Below are positions 40,757-52,729 of a stretch of 64,000 nucleotides of DNA, piece after piece. Within the stretch, counting starts at the first letter, position 1. The number at the start of each line of letters is the position of its first letter. The DNA is from Vibrio sp. Hep-1b-8. GTDB lineage: Bacteria; Pseudomonadota; Gammaproteobacteria; Enterobacterales; Vibrionaceae. The position numbers were made by a program, and so were the translations under genes. The notes beneath the pieces are model-generated. The model was not told where the DNA came from. It was given only the letters and a program-made list of their open reading frames with translations, and searched no databases. The stretch is taken from NCBI RefSeq assembly GCF_006124995.1, contig NZ_QEWN01000114.1:1-64000 (forward strand). The letters run 5' to 3'.

Positions 40757-42007
40757 ATGCAATTCTCGAAGTTTGGTGAAAAATTTAATCAGTATTCTGG
40801 TATCACACGATTGATGGATGATTTAAATGATGGTCTGCGTACCCCAGGAGCCATTATGCTCGGTGGAGGTAACCCAGCCGCGATTCCAGCTATGCTCGAA
40901 GACTTTCGCCAAACCAGTGAAGAGATGCTCGCCAGTGGCGAATTGATCGCAGCCATGGCCAATTATGATGGTCCGCAAGGCAAAGATGCATTTGTTAAAG
41001 CACTCGCTAAATTATTGAAAGAGACTTATGGTTGGGATATCAGCGAGAAGAACATCAGTCTAACAAATGGCAGTCAAAGTGGTTTTTTCTACTTATTTAA
41101 CCTGCTTGCAGGTCAGCAGCCAGATGGCTCGCACAAAAAAATTCTGCTGCCTTTGGCTCCTGAGTATATTGGCTATGGCGATGCTGGGGTTGATGAGAAC
41201 ATCTTTATCTCTTACCACCCAGAGATAGAATTACTCGATAATGGCCTATTCAAATATCACGTCGACTTTGAGCAACTTAAAGTTGATGAGTCCGTGGCGG
41301 CTATCTGTGCATCACGCCCGACTAACCCTACAGGTAATGTTCTAACGGATGAAGAGATTCACAAGTTGGACAAACTCGCACGTGAAAACAACATTCCACT
41401 GATTATCGATAACGCTTACGGACTGCCATTCCCAAATATCATCTTCGAAGATGTACAGCCATTTTGGAATAAGAACACTATCTTATGCATGAGCCTATCA
41501 AAACTAGGTCTACCGGGTGTTCGCTGCGGGATTGTCATCGCCAATGAAGAAATAACTCAAGCACTGACGAATATGAACGGCATTATCAGTTTAGCACCGG
41601 GGAGCATTGGGCCAGCGATCGCTCATCATATGATTGAAAAAGGGAACTTACTAAAACTCAGTTCAGAGGTAATTAAACCTTTCTACCAACAAAAGTCACT
41701 TCGTGCTGTTGAACTGCTGCAAAACGCAATTACCGATCCGCGTTTTCGTATTCATAAACCGGAAGGCGCTATTTTCCTTTGGTTATGGTTTGATGAACTT
41801 CCAATCACAACTATGGAACTTTATCAGCGTCTTAAAGCTCGTGGGGTTTTGATTGTACCTGGAGAGTATTTCTTTATCGGTCAGGAAGATGACTGGGAAC
41901 ACGCTCACCAGTGTTTACGTATGAACTATGTGCAAGATGATGAGATGATGCAGAAAGGCATTAAGATCATTGCTGAGGAAGTTGAGAAGGCATACCAGCA
42001 AGGATAA
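40757..42007 (+). CDS. avtA: valine-pyruvate transaminase
   Basis: A 416-residue fold-type I PLP aminotransferase that makes alanine from pyruvate with valine as donor. Its N-terminus (MQFSKFGEKFNQYSGITRLMDDL) and GGGNPAAIP are typical of AvtA. SRPTNPTGNVL holds the substrate-binding Asn, and the PLP Lys is in MSLSKLGLPGVRCG. The length equals E. coli AvtA (417). The 289 bases upstream contain no gene. Alanine and leucine repression in E. coli is known, but no site is recognised here. Confidence 0.95.
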   Translation: MQFSKFGEKFNQYSGITRLMDDLNDGLRTPGAIMLGGGNPAAIPAMLEDFRQTSEEMLASGELIAAMANYDGPQGKDAFVKALAKLLKETYGWDISEKNISLTNGSQSGFFYLFNLLAGQQPDGSHKKILLPLAPEYIGYGDAGVDENIFISYHPEIELLDNGLFKYHVDFEQLKVDESVAAICASRPTNPTGNVLTDEEIHKLDKLARENNIPLIIDNAYGLPFPNIIFEDVQPFWNKNTILCMSLSKLGLPGVRCGIVIANEEITQALTNMNGIISLAPGSIGPAIAHHMIEKGNLLKLSSEVIKPFYQQKSLRAVELLQNAITDPRFRIHKPEGAIFLWLWFDELPITTMELYQRLKARGVLIVPGEYFFIGQEDDWEHAHQCLRMNYVQDDEMMQKGIKIIAEEVEKAYQQG

Positions 42008-42150
42008 TACCTAGCAGTGACCTGAATAACGATTGCTTTCCAAGTCGCTTGAGCAAGATTCACTACTAGGGATAAGCACTAGCGCAATGTCTACGCATAC
42101 TTGCCGCAATCGCTACACAGGTCATACATATCCTATAACGCTAGATACAA

Positions 42151-42190
42151 AAAAGAGCACCGCCTTTTTCAAGGTAAGGGTGCTCTTTCA
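42151..42190. terminator. terminator between avtA and ibpA
   Basis: AAGAGCACC and GGTGCTCTT are exact 9-base arms around a 17-base loop, with A-run before and TCA after. It can act for both convergent genes. Confidence 0.75.
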
Positions 42191-42233
42191 CTCTTCTTCC
42201 CGGATATACTCAGCTAGTTAAAGCTGATGGCAT

Positions 42234-42668
42234 TTAGCCCTCAATCAAATTCTTGCCATTAATCGCAATTTTACGTGGTTGCATCGCTTCTGGGATTTCG
42301 CGCTCTAGGTCAATATGTAGTAGACCGTTTTCCATGCTTGCACCCACCACTTTTACGTAGTCTGCTAGCTGGAATTTACGTTCGAAATCACGCTCTGCGA
42401 TACCTTGGTATACGTAGGTCTTTTCAGCTTCTGTTTTACGCTCACCCTTCACGATCAACATATTTTCTTTTTGAGTCAGATCGAGTTGGTCTTCAGCAAA
42501 GCCAGCAACTGCCATCGTAATACGGTAGTTGTTCTCGTCTTTTTGCTCGATGTTGTACGGAGGGTAACCGCCAGAAGTGTTCTTCGAGGTATTTGCTTCC
42601 ATCATGTTGAATAGACGATCGAAGCCAATTGCGTTGCGGTAAAGTGGGGTGAAATCTACAGTTCTCAT
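42234..42668 (-). CDS. ibpA: small heat-shock protein IbpA (Hsp20)
   Basis: A 144-residue alpha-crystallin-type holdase that binds unfolded proteins. It has the IbpA N-terminus ([20 protein letters not shown]), an alpha-crystallin domain at about 38-125 ([50 protein letters not shown]) and a C-terminal RKIAIN carrying the IxI motif. Start after AAGGATAGCATT; that ribosome site is inside a ROSE-like hairpin, so translation should rise with temperature. A sigma-32-like TTGAAT..CCCAGC is possible at about 42781-42808 but weak. Confidence 0.95.
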   Translation of the reverse strand: MRTVDFTPLYRNAIGFDRLFNMMEANTSKNTSGGYPPYNIEQKDENNYRITMAVAGFAEDQLDLTQKENMLIVKGERKTEAEKTYVYQGIAERDFERKFQLADYVKVVGASMENGLLHIDLEREIPEAMQPRKIAINGKNLIEG

Positions 42669-42672
42669 AATG

Positions 42673-42694
42673 CTATCCTTTTAGTAAGCAATAG
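42673..42694 (-). promoter_or_regulatory. ROSE-like RNA thermometer hairpin of ibpA
   Basis: On the minus strand CTATTGCTT pairs with AAAGGATAG across a short loop, burying the ribosome site AAGGAT. The TTGCT opposite AGGA, with one unpaired or G-G position, is the hallmark of ROSE elements in ibpA leaders. Upstream, CTTAGTCG and CGACTAAG and a GATCTA/TAGATC hairpin give further stems. Melting at high temperature would free the ribosome site. Confidence 0.72.
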
Positions 42695-42952
42695 TCTTAG
42701 TCGTGAGTTTGCGCGGATCTACCTTGTATAGATCGTTGCCGACTAAGGGATTTATCCTCTACTCCTCGGGCTCTGTTAGCGCTGGGACGTAGTAATAAAT
42801 CGATTCAATTGTGTGCCTCTAAGGTTATCCTCTCTTGAGCGATACCTTATCAGCGAGTCCAGAGGTTCTGTTTCTTCTCTTTTGAGCAAGACAGCCTCCC
42901 TCTTCAACAATAGATATGTGGTTGGGGTAAATTAGTTTCAAGGGATAAAAGT

Positions 42953-42985
42953 AAAAAAGCGCAAATCTTTCGACCTGCGCTTTTT
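42953..42985 (-). terminator. gyrB terminator
   Basis: On the minus strand GCGCA and TGCGC, extended by flanking A/T pairs, form a hairpin ended by T6. It lies 31 bases after the gyrB stop. The region 42695-42950 otherwise holds only the ibpA leader. Confidence 0.82.
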
Positions 42986-43015
42986 CTAGAGACTCGCTGC
43001 TAGTCACTAGGAACT

Positions 43016-46529
<3,514 letters not shown>

Positions 46530-46530
46530 G

Positions 46531-47631
46531 CTAGAGTCGAATTGGCATTACCACGTACATAGCACTGTCATCATCGGCATTTTCAATCAACGCACTGGCG
46601 TTGGCATCCGACATTGACACTCGTACTTTCTCACAACGAATTGTATTAAGCACATCGAGAACGTAGCTCACGTTAAAACCAATCTCGATAGGCTCACCTT
46701 CAAAACTGACATCTAACATCTCTTCAGCTTCTTCTTGTTCTGGGTTGTTCGCGGTAATACGCATTTCCGCATCAGCAAGATTCACTCGAACACCACGGAA
46801 TTTTTCGTTCGATAGAATAGCAGCACGAGAGAAAGCTTGACGTAGCTCATCGCAACCTGCTTCAAGTGTTTTGGTCGTACTCTGTGGCATTACGCGTCGG
46901 TAATCAGGGAAACGACCATCAACGAGCTTCGAAGTAAATACGTAGTTATTCACCTCTGCACGAACATTAGAGCTACCGATCTGCAAAACAACAGGCTGCT
47001 CTGGTGCATCGAGTAATTTAACCAGCTCCAGTACACCTTTACGCGGTACTATAATCTGTTTTTGTGCAAAATCAGCACTTAGCTGAACTTGTGATACCGC
47101 CATACGATGGCCATCCGTCGCAACACTGCGTAAGGTGGTACCATCGATTTCAAACAACATACCATTGAGGTAGTAACGCACATCTTGGTTTGCCATAGAA
47201 AACTGCGTTTTTTCCACTAAACCACGCAACTCAGCTTGAGTCAGTGATACCTCAACTTCACTTTGCCAATCTTCAATATTTGGAAAATCATTCGCAGGAA
47301 GTGTGGATAGCGAAAAACGGCTACGCCCAGAACGAACCTGAACACGATCACCTTCCAACACAAAAGTAATCACCGAGTCATCAGGAAGACCACGGCAGAT
47401 ATCGAGGAACTTACGAGAAGGAACGGTAATGCTGCCAGCTTCGAATTCACCTTCCAATGTCACACGGCTAATCAGCTCAACTTCAAGATCCGTCGCCGTC
47501 ATCGATAGCACGTTATCTTCTACCTTTAACAGTAGGTTGCCCAAAATAGGCAATGTTGGTCGACCACCTAACGCACCTGAGACTTGTTGAAGAGGTTTAA
47601 GCAGGTGGCTACGCTCAATGGAAAATTTCAT
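46531..47631 (-). CDS. dnaN: DNA polymerase III beta sliding clamp
   Basis: A 366-residue clamp that dimerises round DNA. Three repeated clamp domains are seen, with the N-terminus [23 protein letters not shown] (quoted here as its start [14 protein letters not shown]), the central VATDGHRMA and the C-terminal YVVMPIRL that lines the peptide-binding pocket. Start ATG 47631. Spacing to dnaA is 53 bases and to recF one base, so it is mainly expressed with dnaA. Confidence 0.98.
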   Translation of the reverse strand: MKFSIERSHLLKPLQQVSGALGGRPTLPILGNLLLKVEDNVLSMTATDLEVELISRVTLEGEFEAGSITVPSRKFLDICRGLPDDSVITFVLEGDRVQVRSGRSRFSLSTLPANDFPNIEDWQSEVEVSLTQAELRGLVEKTQFSMANQDVRYYLNGMLFEIDGTTLRSVATDGHRMAVSQVQLSADFAQKQIIVPRKGVLELVKLLDAPEQPVVLQIGSSNVRAEVNNYVFTSKLVDGRFPDYRRVMPQSTTKTLEAGCDELRQAFSRAAILSNEKFRGVRVNLADAEMRITANNPEQEEAEEMLDVSFEGEPIEIGFNVSYVLDVLNTIRCEKVRVSMSDANASALIENADDDSAMYVVMPIRL

Positions 47632-47684
47632 AGGATGCTCTTATCCGAATTCGTTGGTTATTTCGTTGCTAAGGATACTGCGAA

Positions 47685-49091
47685 TTAAGAAGAAAGGGTA
47701 CGAATCAAATTCGAGTAATCTTCTTTAATATCGTGGCTCTCTTCACGCAGTTGCTCAATCTTACGACATGCATGAAGTACAGTCGTATGATCACGACCGC
47801 CAAATGCATCACCAATTTCTGGCAAACTGTGGTTAGTCAGCTCTTTCGCAAGAGCCATAGCAAGTTGGCGCGGGCGCGCAACAGAACGAGAACGGCGCTT
47901 AGATAACAGATCCGCGACTTTAATCTTGTAGTATTCAGCTACCGTTTTTTGAATATTATCAATGGTAACTAACTTCTCTTGTAACGCTAGCAAATCTCTA
48001 AGCGCTTCACGAACAAAGTCGATAGTAATTGGACGACCGGTAAAGTTGGCGTTTGCAATAACGCGATTCAATGCCCCTTCCAGCTCACGAACATTAGAAC
48101 GTAAACGCTTAGCAATAAAGAAAGCAACCTCGTCAGCGAGGTGAATCTGGTGATCTTCCGCTTTTTTCATCAAGATCGCGACGCGAGTTTCTAGCTCAGG
48201 TGGTTCGATCGCAACCGTTAGACCCCAACCAAAACGCGATTTAAGACGATCTTCTACACCACTGATCTCTTTCGGATAGCGGTCAGATGTCAAAATTATC
48301 TGTTGGTTACCTTCCAGTAAGGCATTGAAGGTATGGAAAAATTCTTCTTGTGAGCGCTCTTTATTGGCAAAGAACTGAATGTCATCGATAAGAAGTGCAT
48401 CGACACTGCGGTAATAGCGCTTGAACTCTTCAATCGCGTTATTTTGTAGCGCCTTAACCATATCTTGAACAAAACGCTCAGAGTGCATGTAAACGACTTT
48501 TGCATTGGGCTTGTTATCAACAATCGCGTTGCCTACCGCATGCAATAAGTGTGTTTTACCTAAACCTGTACCACCATATAAAAATAGCGGATTGTACGCT
48601 GAGCCAGGATTATCAGACACCTGACGCGCCGCCGCTAAACCTAACTGGTTTGATTTACCTTCAACAAAGTTGGTGAACTTATGTTTTGGGTTAACGTTTG
48701 AGCGATGGTTGATGTCAGCAATCGCTTGAGCGTCATCATCCCAAGTTTTATGAACAGGTTTACGTGCTTGAAGTTGCGCAGGAGCAGAGGATTCTGCCGC
48801 CACATCCGCAGGTGTACGTTTCGGTGCAGGGGTCGGCGCTGCCACACGACGGCTACCTACCTCAAAACGTAGGCTTGGTACGTCGTTACCACAGTATTCC
48901 TGCAACAGACGATTAATGTTGTTTAGATATTTGTCACGTACCCAGTCCAATACGAAACGGTTTGGGGCAAATAAAGTGAGCGTATTGTCATTGAGCTCCG
49001 CTTGTAACGGACGAACCCACATGCTGAATTCAGTTGCTGGTAGCTCTTCTTGAAGCTGTTGCAAACATTGCAACCAAAGCGAAGATGACAC
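47685..49091 (-). CDS. dnaA: chromosomal replication initiator protein DnaA
   Basis: A 468-residue AAA+ initiator that binds 9-bp boxes and melts the origin. Domain I (1-90) has [15 protein letters not shown]; domain III has Walker [14 protein letters not shown] at about 172, Walker [10 protein letters not shown], and sensor motifs; domain IV ends with [16 protein letters not shown], the DnaA-box reader. Start GTG 49091 (gtg-tca-tct). The upstream region carries DnaA-box-like and many GATC sites, so autoregulation is likely. Confidence 0.98.
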   Translation of the reverse strand: MSSSLWLQCLQQLQEELPATEFSMWVRPLQAELNDNTLTLFAPNRFVLDWVRDKYLNNINRLLQEYCGNDVPSLRFEVGSRRVAAPTPAPKRTPADVAAESSAPAQLQARKPVHKTWDDDAQAIADINHRSNVNPKHKFTNFVEGKSNQLGLAAARQVSDNPGSAYNPLFLYGGTGLGKTHLLHAVGNAIVDNKPNAKVVYMHSERFVQDMVKALQNNAIEEFKRYYRSVDALLIDDIQFFANKERSQEEFFHTFNALLEGNQQIILTSDRYPKEISGVEDRLKSRFGWGLTVAIEPPELETRVAILMKKAEDHQIHLADEVAFFIAKRLRSNVRELEGALNRVIANANFTGRPITIDFVREALRDLLALQEKLVTIDNIQKTVAEYYKIKVADLLSKRRSRSVARPRQLAMALAKELTNHSLPEIGDAFGGRDHTTVLHACRKIEQLREESHDIKEDYSNLIRTLSS

Positions 49092-49300
49092 GGTGCCCCC
49101 ACTCGAAGTAATTGATCTGAAAAGATTGGCAATTTTACCTGTTGATAACCAAGATCGCCAGCAAATGATCGACGATCCAGTGAATAAGATCCAAGTTATT
49201 CACAATATTTTCGACATTATTCGATGGATCCTCACAACCTGCCCCATTTTTACTCACACATTGATCCACATATCTCCAATATTGGCTTGATCTTTGGGTT
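49092..49300 (-). promoter_or_regulatory. dnaA control region with DnaA box and GATC cluster
   Basis: Eight GATC sites (at 49114, 49153, 49167, 49174, 49188, 49227, 49263 and 49289) lie in 179 bases, about ten times chance. A consensus DnaA box TTATTCACA is at 49196-49204, and a one-mismatch box TGATCCACA at 49262-49270. This fits dnaA autoregulation and Dam/SeqA control. The remainder of the gap to 49499 is AT-rich and holds the SBP gene promoter. No AT-rich 13-mer array as in oriC is evident. Confidence 0.72.
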
Positions 49301-49499
49301 GGTGATAAGTCTGTGAATTAAGCGTTTTCTCTTCGCTTGATTTCATGCTGATTTGTGTCTTTATTCACCAATAATTTCCACCACTGATGGAAAAACAGAC
49401 AGCTTATTACTCTAGTTTCTAGTTTATTTCTCTTGGTTATTTATCTATTCATCTAAACTAACAGTAGTATTTATCCCCATAATCATGTGGAGTTGTAAA

Positions 49500-50246
49500 A
49501 TGAAAAACTGGATTAAGGCTGCCGTTGCAGCTATCGCGCTTTCTGCGGCTACTGTACAAGCTGCTACTGAAGTAAAAGTTGGCATGTCGGGTCGTTACTT
49601 CCCGTTTACCTTTGTTCAGCAAGATAAGTTACAAGGCTTTGAAGTCGATCTATGGGATGAAATCGGCAAACGCAACGACTACAACGTAGAATATGTGACA
49701 GCTAACTTTTCTGGTCTATTTGGTCTGCTAGAGACGGGGCGCATTGATACTATCTCTAACCAAATCACTATGACTGATGCACGTAAAGCAAAATACCTTT
49801 TTGCTGACCCATACGTGGTAGACGGTGCTCAAATCACCATTCGCAAAGGTAACGATAGCATTAAAGGTATCGAAGACCTTGCGGGTAAAACAGTAGCAGT
49901 AAACCTTGGTTCAAACTTTGAGCAATTGCTGCGTGCTTACGATAAAGATGGCAAGATCAACATCAAAACTTACGATACAGGTATCGAACACGATGTTGCT
50001 TTAGGTCGCGCTGATGCGTTTATCATGGATCGCTTGTCAGCACTTGAACTGATCAAGAAAACAGGCCTGCCGCTAGAACTTGCTGGCCAACCATTCGAAA
50101 CCATTCAAAACGCTTGGCCATTCGTTAATAACGAAAAGGGTGAAAAGCTTCAAGCTGAAGTAAACCAAGCGCTTGCAGCAATGCGTGCTGACGGTACTCT
50201 AGAGAAAATCTCTCAAAAATGGTTCGGCGCTGACATTACTCAGTAA
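49500..50246 (+). CDS. polar amino-acid ABC transporter, substrate-binding protein
   Basis: A 248-residue periplasmic binding protein (SBP family 3). The signal peptide is about 22 residues (MKNWIKAAVAAIALSAATVQA). The fold has two lobes, with GRYFPFTF, GFEVDLWDEI, the RxD-type DAFIMDRLSALE region and a C-terminal QKWFGADI. Residues such as those in GMSGRYFPF suggest a polar or sulphur amino acid such as cystine, but the ligand is not settled. ATG 49500 follows GTGGAGTTG. The permease and ATPase follow after a hairpin. Confidence 0.92.
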   Translation: MKNWIKAAVAAIALSAATVQAATEVKVGMSGRYFPFTFVQQDKLQGFEVDLWDEIGKRNDYNVEYVTANFSGLFGLLETGRIDTISNQITMTDARKAKYLFADPYVVDGAQITIRKGNDSIKGIEDLAGKTVAVNLGSNFEQLLRAYDKDGKINIKTYDTGIEHDVALGRADAFIMDRLSALELIKKTGLPLELAGQPFETIQNAWPFVNNEKGEKLQAEVNQALAAMRADGTLEKISQKWFGADITQ

Positions 50247-50285
50247 GCCTGTATACTCTCTATCTCATCTGAGATAGGACACCTT

Positions 50286-50325
50286 AACCCACTGCCTCCC
50301 TTCATTTGCAGTGGGTTTTGCTTTT
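50286..50325 (+). terminator. intercistronic terminator in the ABC transporter operon
   Basis: AACCCACTGC and GCAGTGGGTT are exact 10-base arms round a 12-base loop, followed by TTGCTTTT. It lies between the binding-protein and permease genes and probably gives more binding protein than permease by partial termination or by protecting the upstream mRNA. Confidence 0.75.
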
Positions 50326-50362
50326 CTAATGCCGTCATTTATTTAATCAATGGGACACGTTT

Positions 50363-51034
50363 ATGGGATTCGATTTTAATTACATGCTGGATCTGATGCC
50401 GATACTGCTTAAGTATTTAGGCACAACCATGGAAATGGCGACATGGGGACTGGTATTTTCACTGTTCCTTGCCGTGATTCTGGCCAATATTCGCGTGTTT
50501 CGCATCCCGGTTCTCGATCAACTGAGCCAGCTTTATATTAGCTTCTTCCGCGGTACGCCTCTATTGGTGCAGTTGTTTCTGCTCTACTACGGATTACCTC
50601 AAGTCTTCCCATGGTTAGTTGGGTTAGATGCATTTAGTGCAGCGGTCATCGGCTTAACTTTACACTTCGCTGCATATATGGCCGAAAGCATTCGAGCAGC
50701 CATCATTGGTATCGATCGCAGTCAGATGGAAGCTAGCTTGTCAGTCGGCATGACGACGACTCAAGCGATGCGCCGTATCATCCTACCGCAAGCGACACGC
50801 GTAGCACTACCATCACTAATGAACTACTTCATCGATATGATTAAATCAACCTCGCTTGCTTTTACCTTAGGTGTGGCTGAAATCATGGCTAAGGCGCAAA
50901 TGGAAGCCTCATCGAGTTTCCGATTTTTTGAAGCCTTCTTGGCGGTAGCGCTAATCTACTGGGGTGTCGTGGTTATCCTGACTCGCATTCAAATCTGGGC
51001 TGAAGCTAAATTGAATAAGGCATACGTAAGATGA
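50363..51034 (+). CDS. polar amino-acid ABC transporter, permease
   Basis: A 223-residue HisM/GlnP-type inner-membrane protein with about five segments. The N-terminal LPILLKYLGTTMEMA, SFFRGTPLLVQLF and the EAA loop (EASLSVGMTTTQAMRRIILPQA, shown by GMTTTQAMRRIILPQA) are typical and contact the ATPase. It overlaps the ATPase gene by four bases (ATGA), so the two are translationally coupled. A single permease gene implies a homodimer. Confidence 0.94.
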   Translation: MGFDFNYMLDLMPILLKYLGTTMEMATWGLVFSLFLAVILANIRVFRIPVLDQLSQLYISFFRGTPLLVQLFLLYYGLPQVFPWLVGLDAFSAAVIGLTLHFAAYMAESIRAAIIGIDRSQMEASLSVGMTTTQAMRRIILPQATRVALPSLMNYFIDMIKSTSLAFTLGVAEIMAKAQMEASSSFRFFEAFLAVALIYWGVVVILTRIQIWAEAKLNKAYVR

Positions 51035-51768
51035 TCAAATTAGAGAACATCCATAAAAGCTTTGGTGATACACAAGTATTAAAAGGCATTGATATTGAGA
51101 TCAACCGGGGTGAGATCATTGTCATTATCGGCTCGAGTGGCACAGGAAAATCGACGCTTTTGCGCACTGTAAACTTTTTAGAGAATGCGGACAAAGGCAT
51201 CATTACCATCGATGATGTCAGCGTCAACGCTGAAAAACACTCTAAATCAGAAGTATTGGCTCTACGACGTAAAACAGGCTTCGTATTCCAAAACTATGCC
51301 CTATTCGCGCATATGACAGCGAGACAGAACATTGCTGAAGGCTTAGTTACCGTGCGCGGTTGGAAGAAGAGTGATGCACTACAGCGCGCTCAGCAGATTC
51401 TCGATGATATCGGCCTAGGCGATAAAGGCGATAGTTATCCAGCTGCGCTTTCAGGGGGCCAACAACAGCGTGTGGGTATTGGTCGAGCTATGGCACTTCA
51501 ACCAGAGCTGCTGCTATTTGATGAACCAACATCAGCACTTGATCCCGAATGGGTTGGCGAAGTTCTTAATTTAATGAAGGACTTAGCGACAAAACACCAG
51601 ACTATGCTGGTGGTGACACACGAAATGCAATTTGCTAGAGAGGTCGCTGATAGAGTGATCTTTATGGCGGAAGGAACAATTGTTGAGCAAGGTTCTCCAC
51701 AGGATATTTTCACTAATCCACAAGATCCTCGTTTGCAAAAGTTCCTACGACAGGTAGGCGCTGAGTAA
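51031..51768 (+). CDS. polar amino-acid ABC transporter, ATP-binding protein
   Basis: A 245-residue ABC ATPase that powers the permease. Walker A is GSSGTGKSTLLR at about 35, the Q-loop is in VFQNYALFAHM, the signature is LSGGQQQRVGIGRA, Walker B is LLLFDEPTSALDPE and the switch His is in VTHEMQFAREVA. The family is that of glutamine, arginine and cystine importers. It is the last gene of the unit; a palindrome follows at 51779. Confidence 0.95.
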   Translation: MIKLENIHKSFGDTQVLKGIDIEINRGEIIVIIGSSGTGKSTLLRTVNFLENADKGIITIDDVSVNAEKHSKSEVLALRRKTGFVFQNYALFAHMTARQNIAEGLVTVRGWKKSDALQRAQQILDDIGLGDKGDSYPAALSGGQQQRVGIGRAMALQPELLLFDEPTSALDPEWVGEVLNLMKDLATKHQTMLVVTHEMQFAREVADRVIFMAEGTIVEQGSPQDIFTNPQDPRLQKFLRQVGAE

Positions 51769-51778
51769 AGATCATCAA

Positions 51779-51798
51779 CAAGGATCGATCGATCCTTG
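51779..51798. repeat. 20-bp perfect palindrome with three overlapping GATC
   Basis: CAAGGATCGATCGATCCTTG is a perfect 20-bp inverted repeat, followed by AGATTTT. It is either a weak terminator for the ABC operon or a Dam-sensitive site. The adjacent TTGAGA (51796-51801) overlaps it by three bases and could be a -35 for rpmH, so methylation or hairpin formation might affect that promoter. Confidence 0.6.
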
Positions 51799-51823
51799 AG
51801 ATTTTGCTCACACTACGTATAAT
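51796..51823 (+). promoter_or_regulatory. upstream rpmH promoter
   Basis: TTGAGA (51796-51801) and TATAAT (51818-51823) are 16 bases apart. It lies about 175 bases before rpmH. Confidence 0.6.
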
Positions 51824-51855
51824 CGCTCGGCCGGAATTTAGCACTCGCACAGAGA

Positions 51856-51884
51856 TTGACACTTTGTGTGACTGTGATTACAAT
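51856..51884 (+). promoter_or_regulatory. main rpmH promoter
   Basis: A perfect TTGACA (51856-51861) and TACAAT (51879-51884) are 17 bases apart, a strong sigma-70 promoter. It is expected to drive rpmH-rnpA-yidD-yidC. Confidence 0.75.
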
Positions 51885-51998
51885 TCCGCCTCTTTGTTGA
51901 GAGGCGTCGGTTAGTCCTCTTTATATATAAAGAAGACGTTAAGCGCCCACGCCGGGTTAACATTGACCTAAAACTACTGATCAGTAAAGGTAATTATC

Positions 51999-52133
51999 AT
52001 GAAACGCACTTTTCAACCTACAGTTCTAAAGCGCAAGCGTACTCACGGTTTCCGTGCTCGCATGGCAACTAAGAACGGTCGTAAAGTAATTAATGCACGT
52101 CGTGCTAAAGGCCGTGCGCGCCTATCAAAATAA
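51999..52133 (+). CDS. rpmH: 50S ribosomal protein L34
   Basis: A 44-residue very basic protein ([19 protein letters not shown] to GRARLSK), which is the whole L34. It is a component of the large ribosomal subunit near the 23S rRNA. ATG 51999 follows AAAGGTAATTATC. It is first in the conserved rpmH-rnpA-yidD-yidC-mnmE order and is separated from rnpA by 13 bases. Confidence 0.98.
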
Positions 52134-52146
52134 TCATTAGTTTATT

Positions 52147-52503
52147 TTGAATACGTACACGTTCAATCGGGAGTTACGTTTGTTAACTCCCGAGCATTAT
52201 CAAAATGTCTTTCAGCAAGCTCATCGAGCTGGCTCACCTCATTTCACCATCATTGCTCGTAAAAATAGCCTATCTCATCCTCGACTAGGTTTAGCCGTTC
52301 CCAAGAAACAGATCAAAACCGCAGTAGGTCGTAACCGTTTTAAGCGCCTTGCTCGTGAAAGCTTTCGTAACAATCAACATCAACTTGCTAACAAAGATTT
52401 TGTTGTTATTGCCAAGAAAAGCGCGCAAGATTTGAGCAATGAAGAAATATTCAAACTATTTGATAAGTTATGGCAGCGTCTGTCTCGCCCTTCACGTGGT
52501 TAG
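52147..52503 (+). CDS. rnpA: ribonuclease P protein component
   Basis: A 118-residue basic protein that helps the RNase P RNA bind pre-tRNA. The family signature is [14 protein letters not shown] at about 61-74, preceded by [15 protein letters not shown]. Start is TTG 52147 ([15 protein letters not shown]) without a clear ribosome site, so translation probably depends on rpmH. Its end overlaps yidD by 34 bases in another frame. Confidence 0.96.
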   Translation: MNTYTFNRELRLLTPEHYQNVFQQAHRAGSPHFTIIARKNSLSHPRLGLAVPKKQIKTAVGRNRFKRLARESFRNNQHQLANKDFVVIAKKSAQDLSNEEIFKLFDKLWQRLSRPSRG

Positions 52504-52727
52504 CGATCGGATTTGTCCGTCTCTATCAAGGCCTAATTAGTCCGCTTATTGGACCGCGTTGTCGTTTTACTCCAACCTGTTCTACTTATGCCATTGAAGC
52601 GTTGAAAGCTCACGGTTTTGTAAAAGGGTGTTGGTTATCAAGCAAACGTCTATTAAAATGCCATCCTTTGAATGAAGGGGGGTATGACCCCGTTCCACCA
52701 GTCCAAAAACAAGACAGAGATAAATAA
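52470..52727 (+). CDS. yidD: membrane protein insertion efficiency factor YidD
   Basis: An 85-residue protein that associates with the membrane and helps YidC-dependent insertion. The family core is [28 protein letters not shown] with its conserved cysteines (shown by [13 protein letters not shown]), then [15 protein letters not shown] 52470 lies within the end of rnpA, a usual arrangement. yidC starts two bases after it. Confidence 0.96.
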   Translation: MAASVSPFTWLAIGFVRLYQGLISPLIGPRCRFTPTCSTYAIEALKAHGFVKGCWLSSKRLLKCHPLNEGGYDPVPPVQKQDRDK

Positions 52728-52729
52728 CG

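Noticed and set aside
42825..43007. 60-residue minus-strand frame after gyrB
   Set aside because: It lies across the gyrB terminator, with no recognisable product.
49092..49499. Replication origin oriC
   Set aside because: GATC and DnaA boxes are present but no clear AT-rich 13-mer array; in Vibrio the origin is next to mnmG/mioC, outside the window. A dnaA promoter explains the sites.
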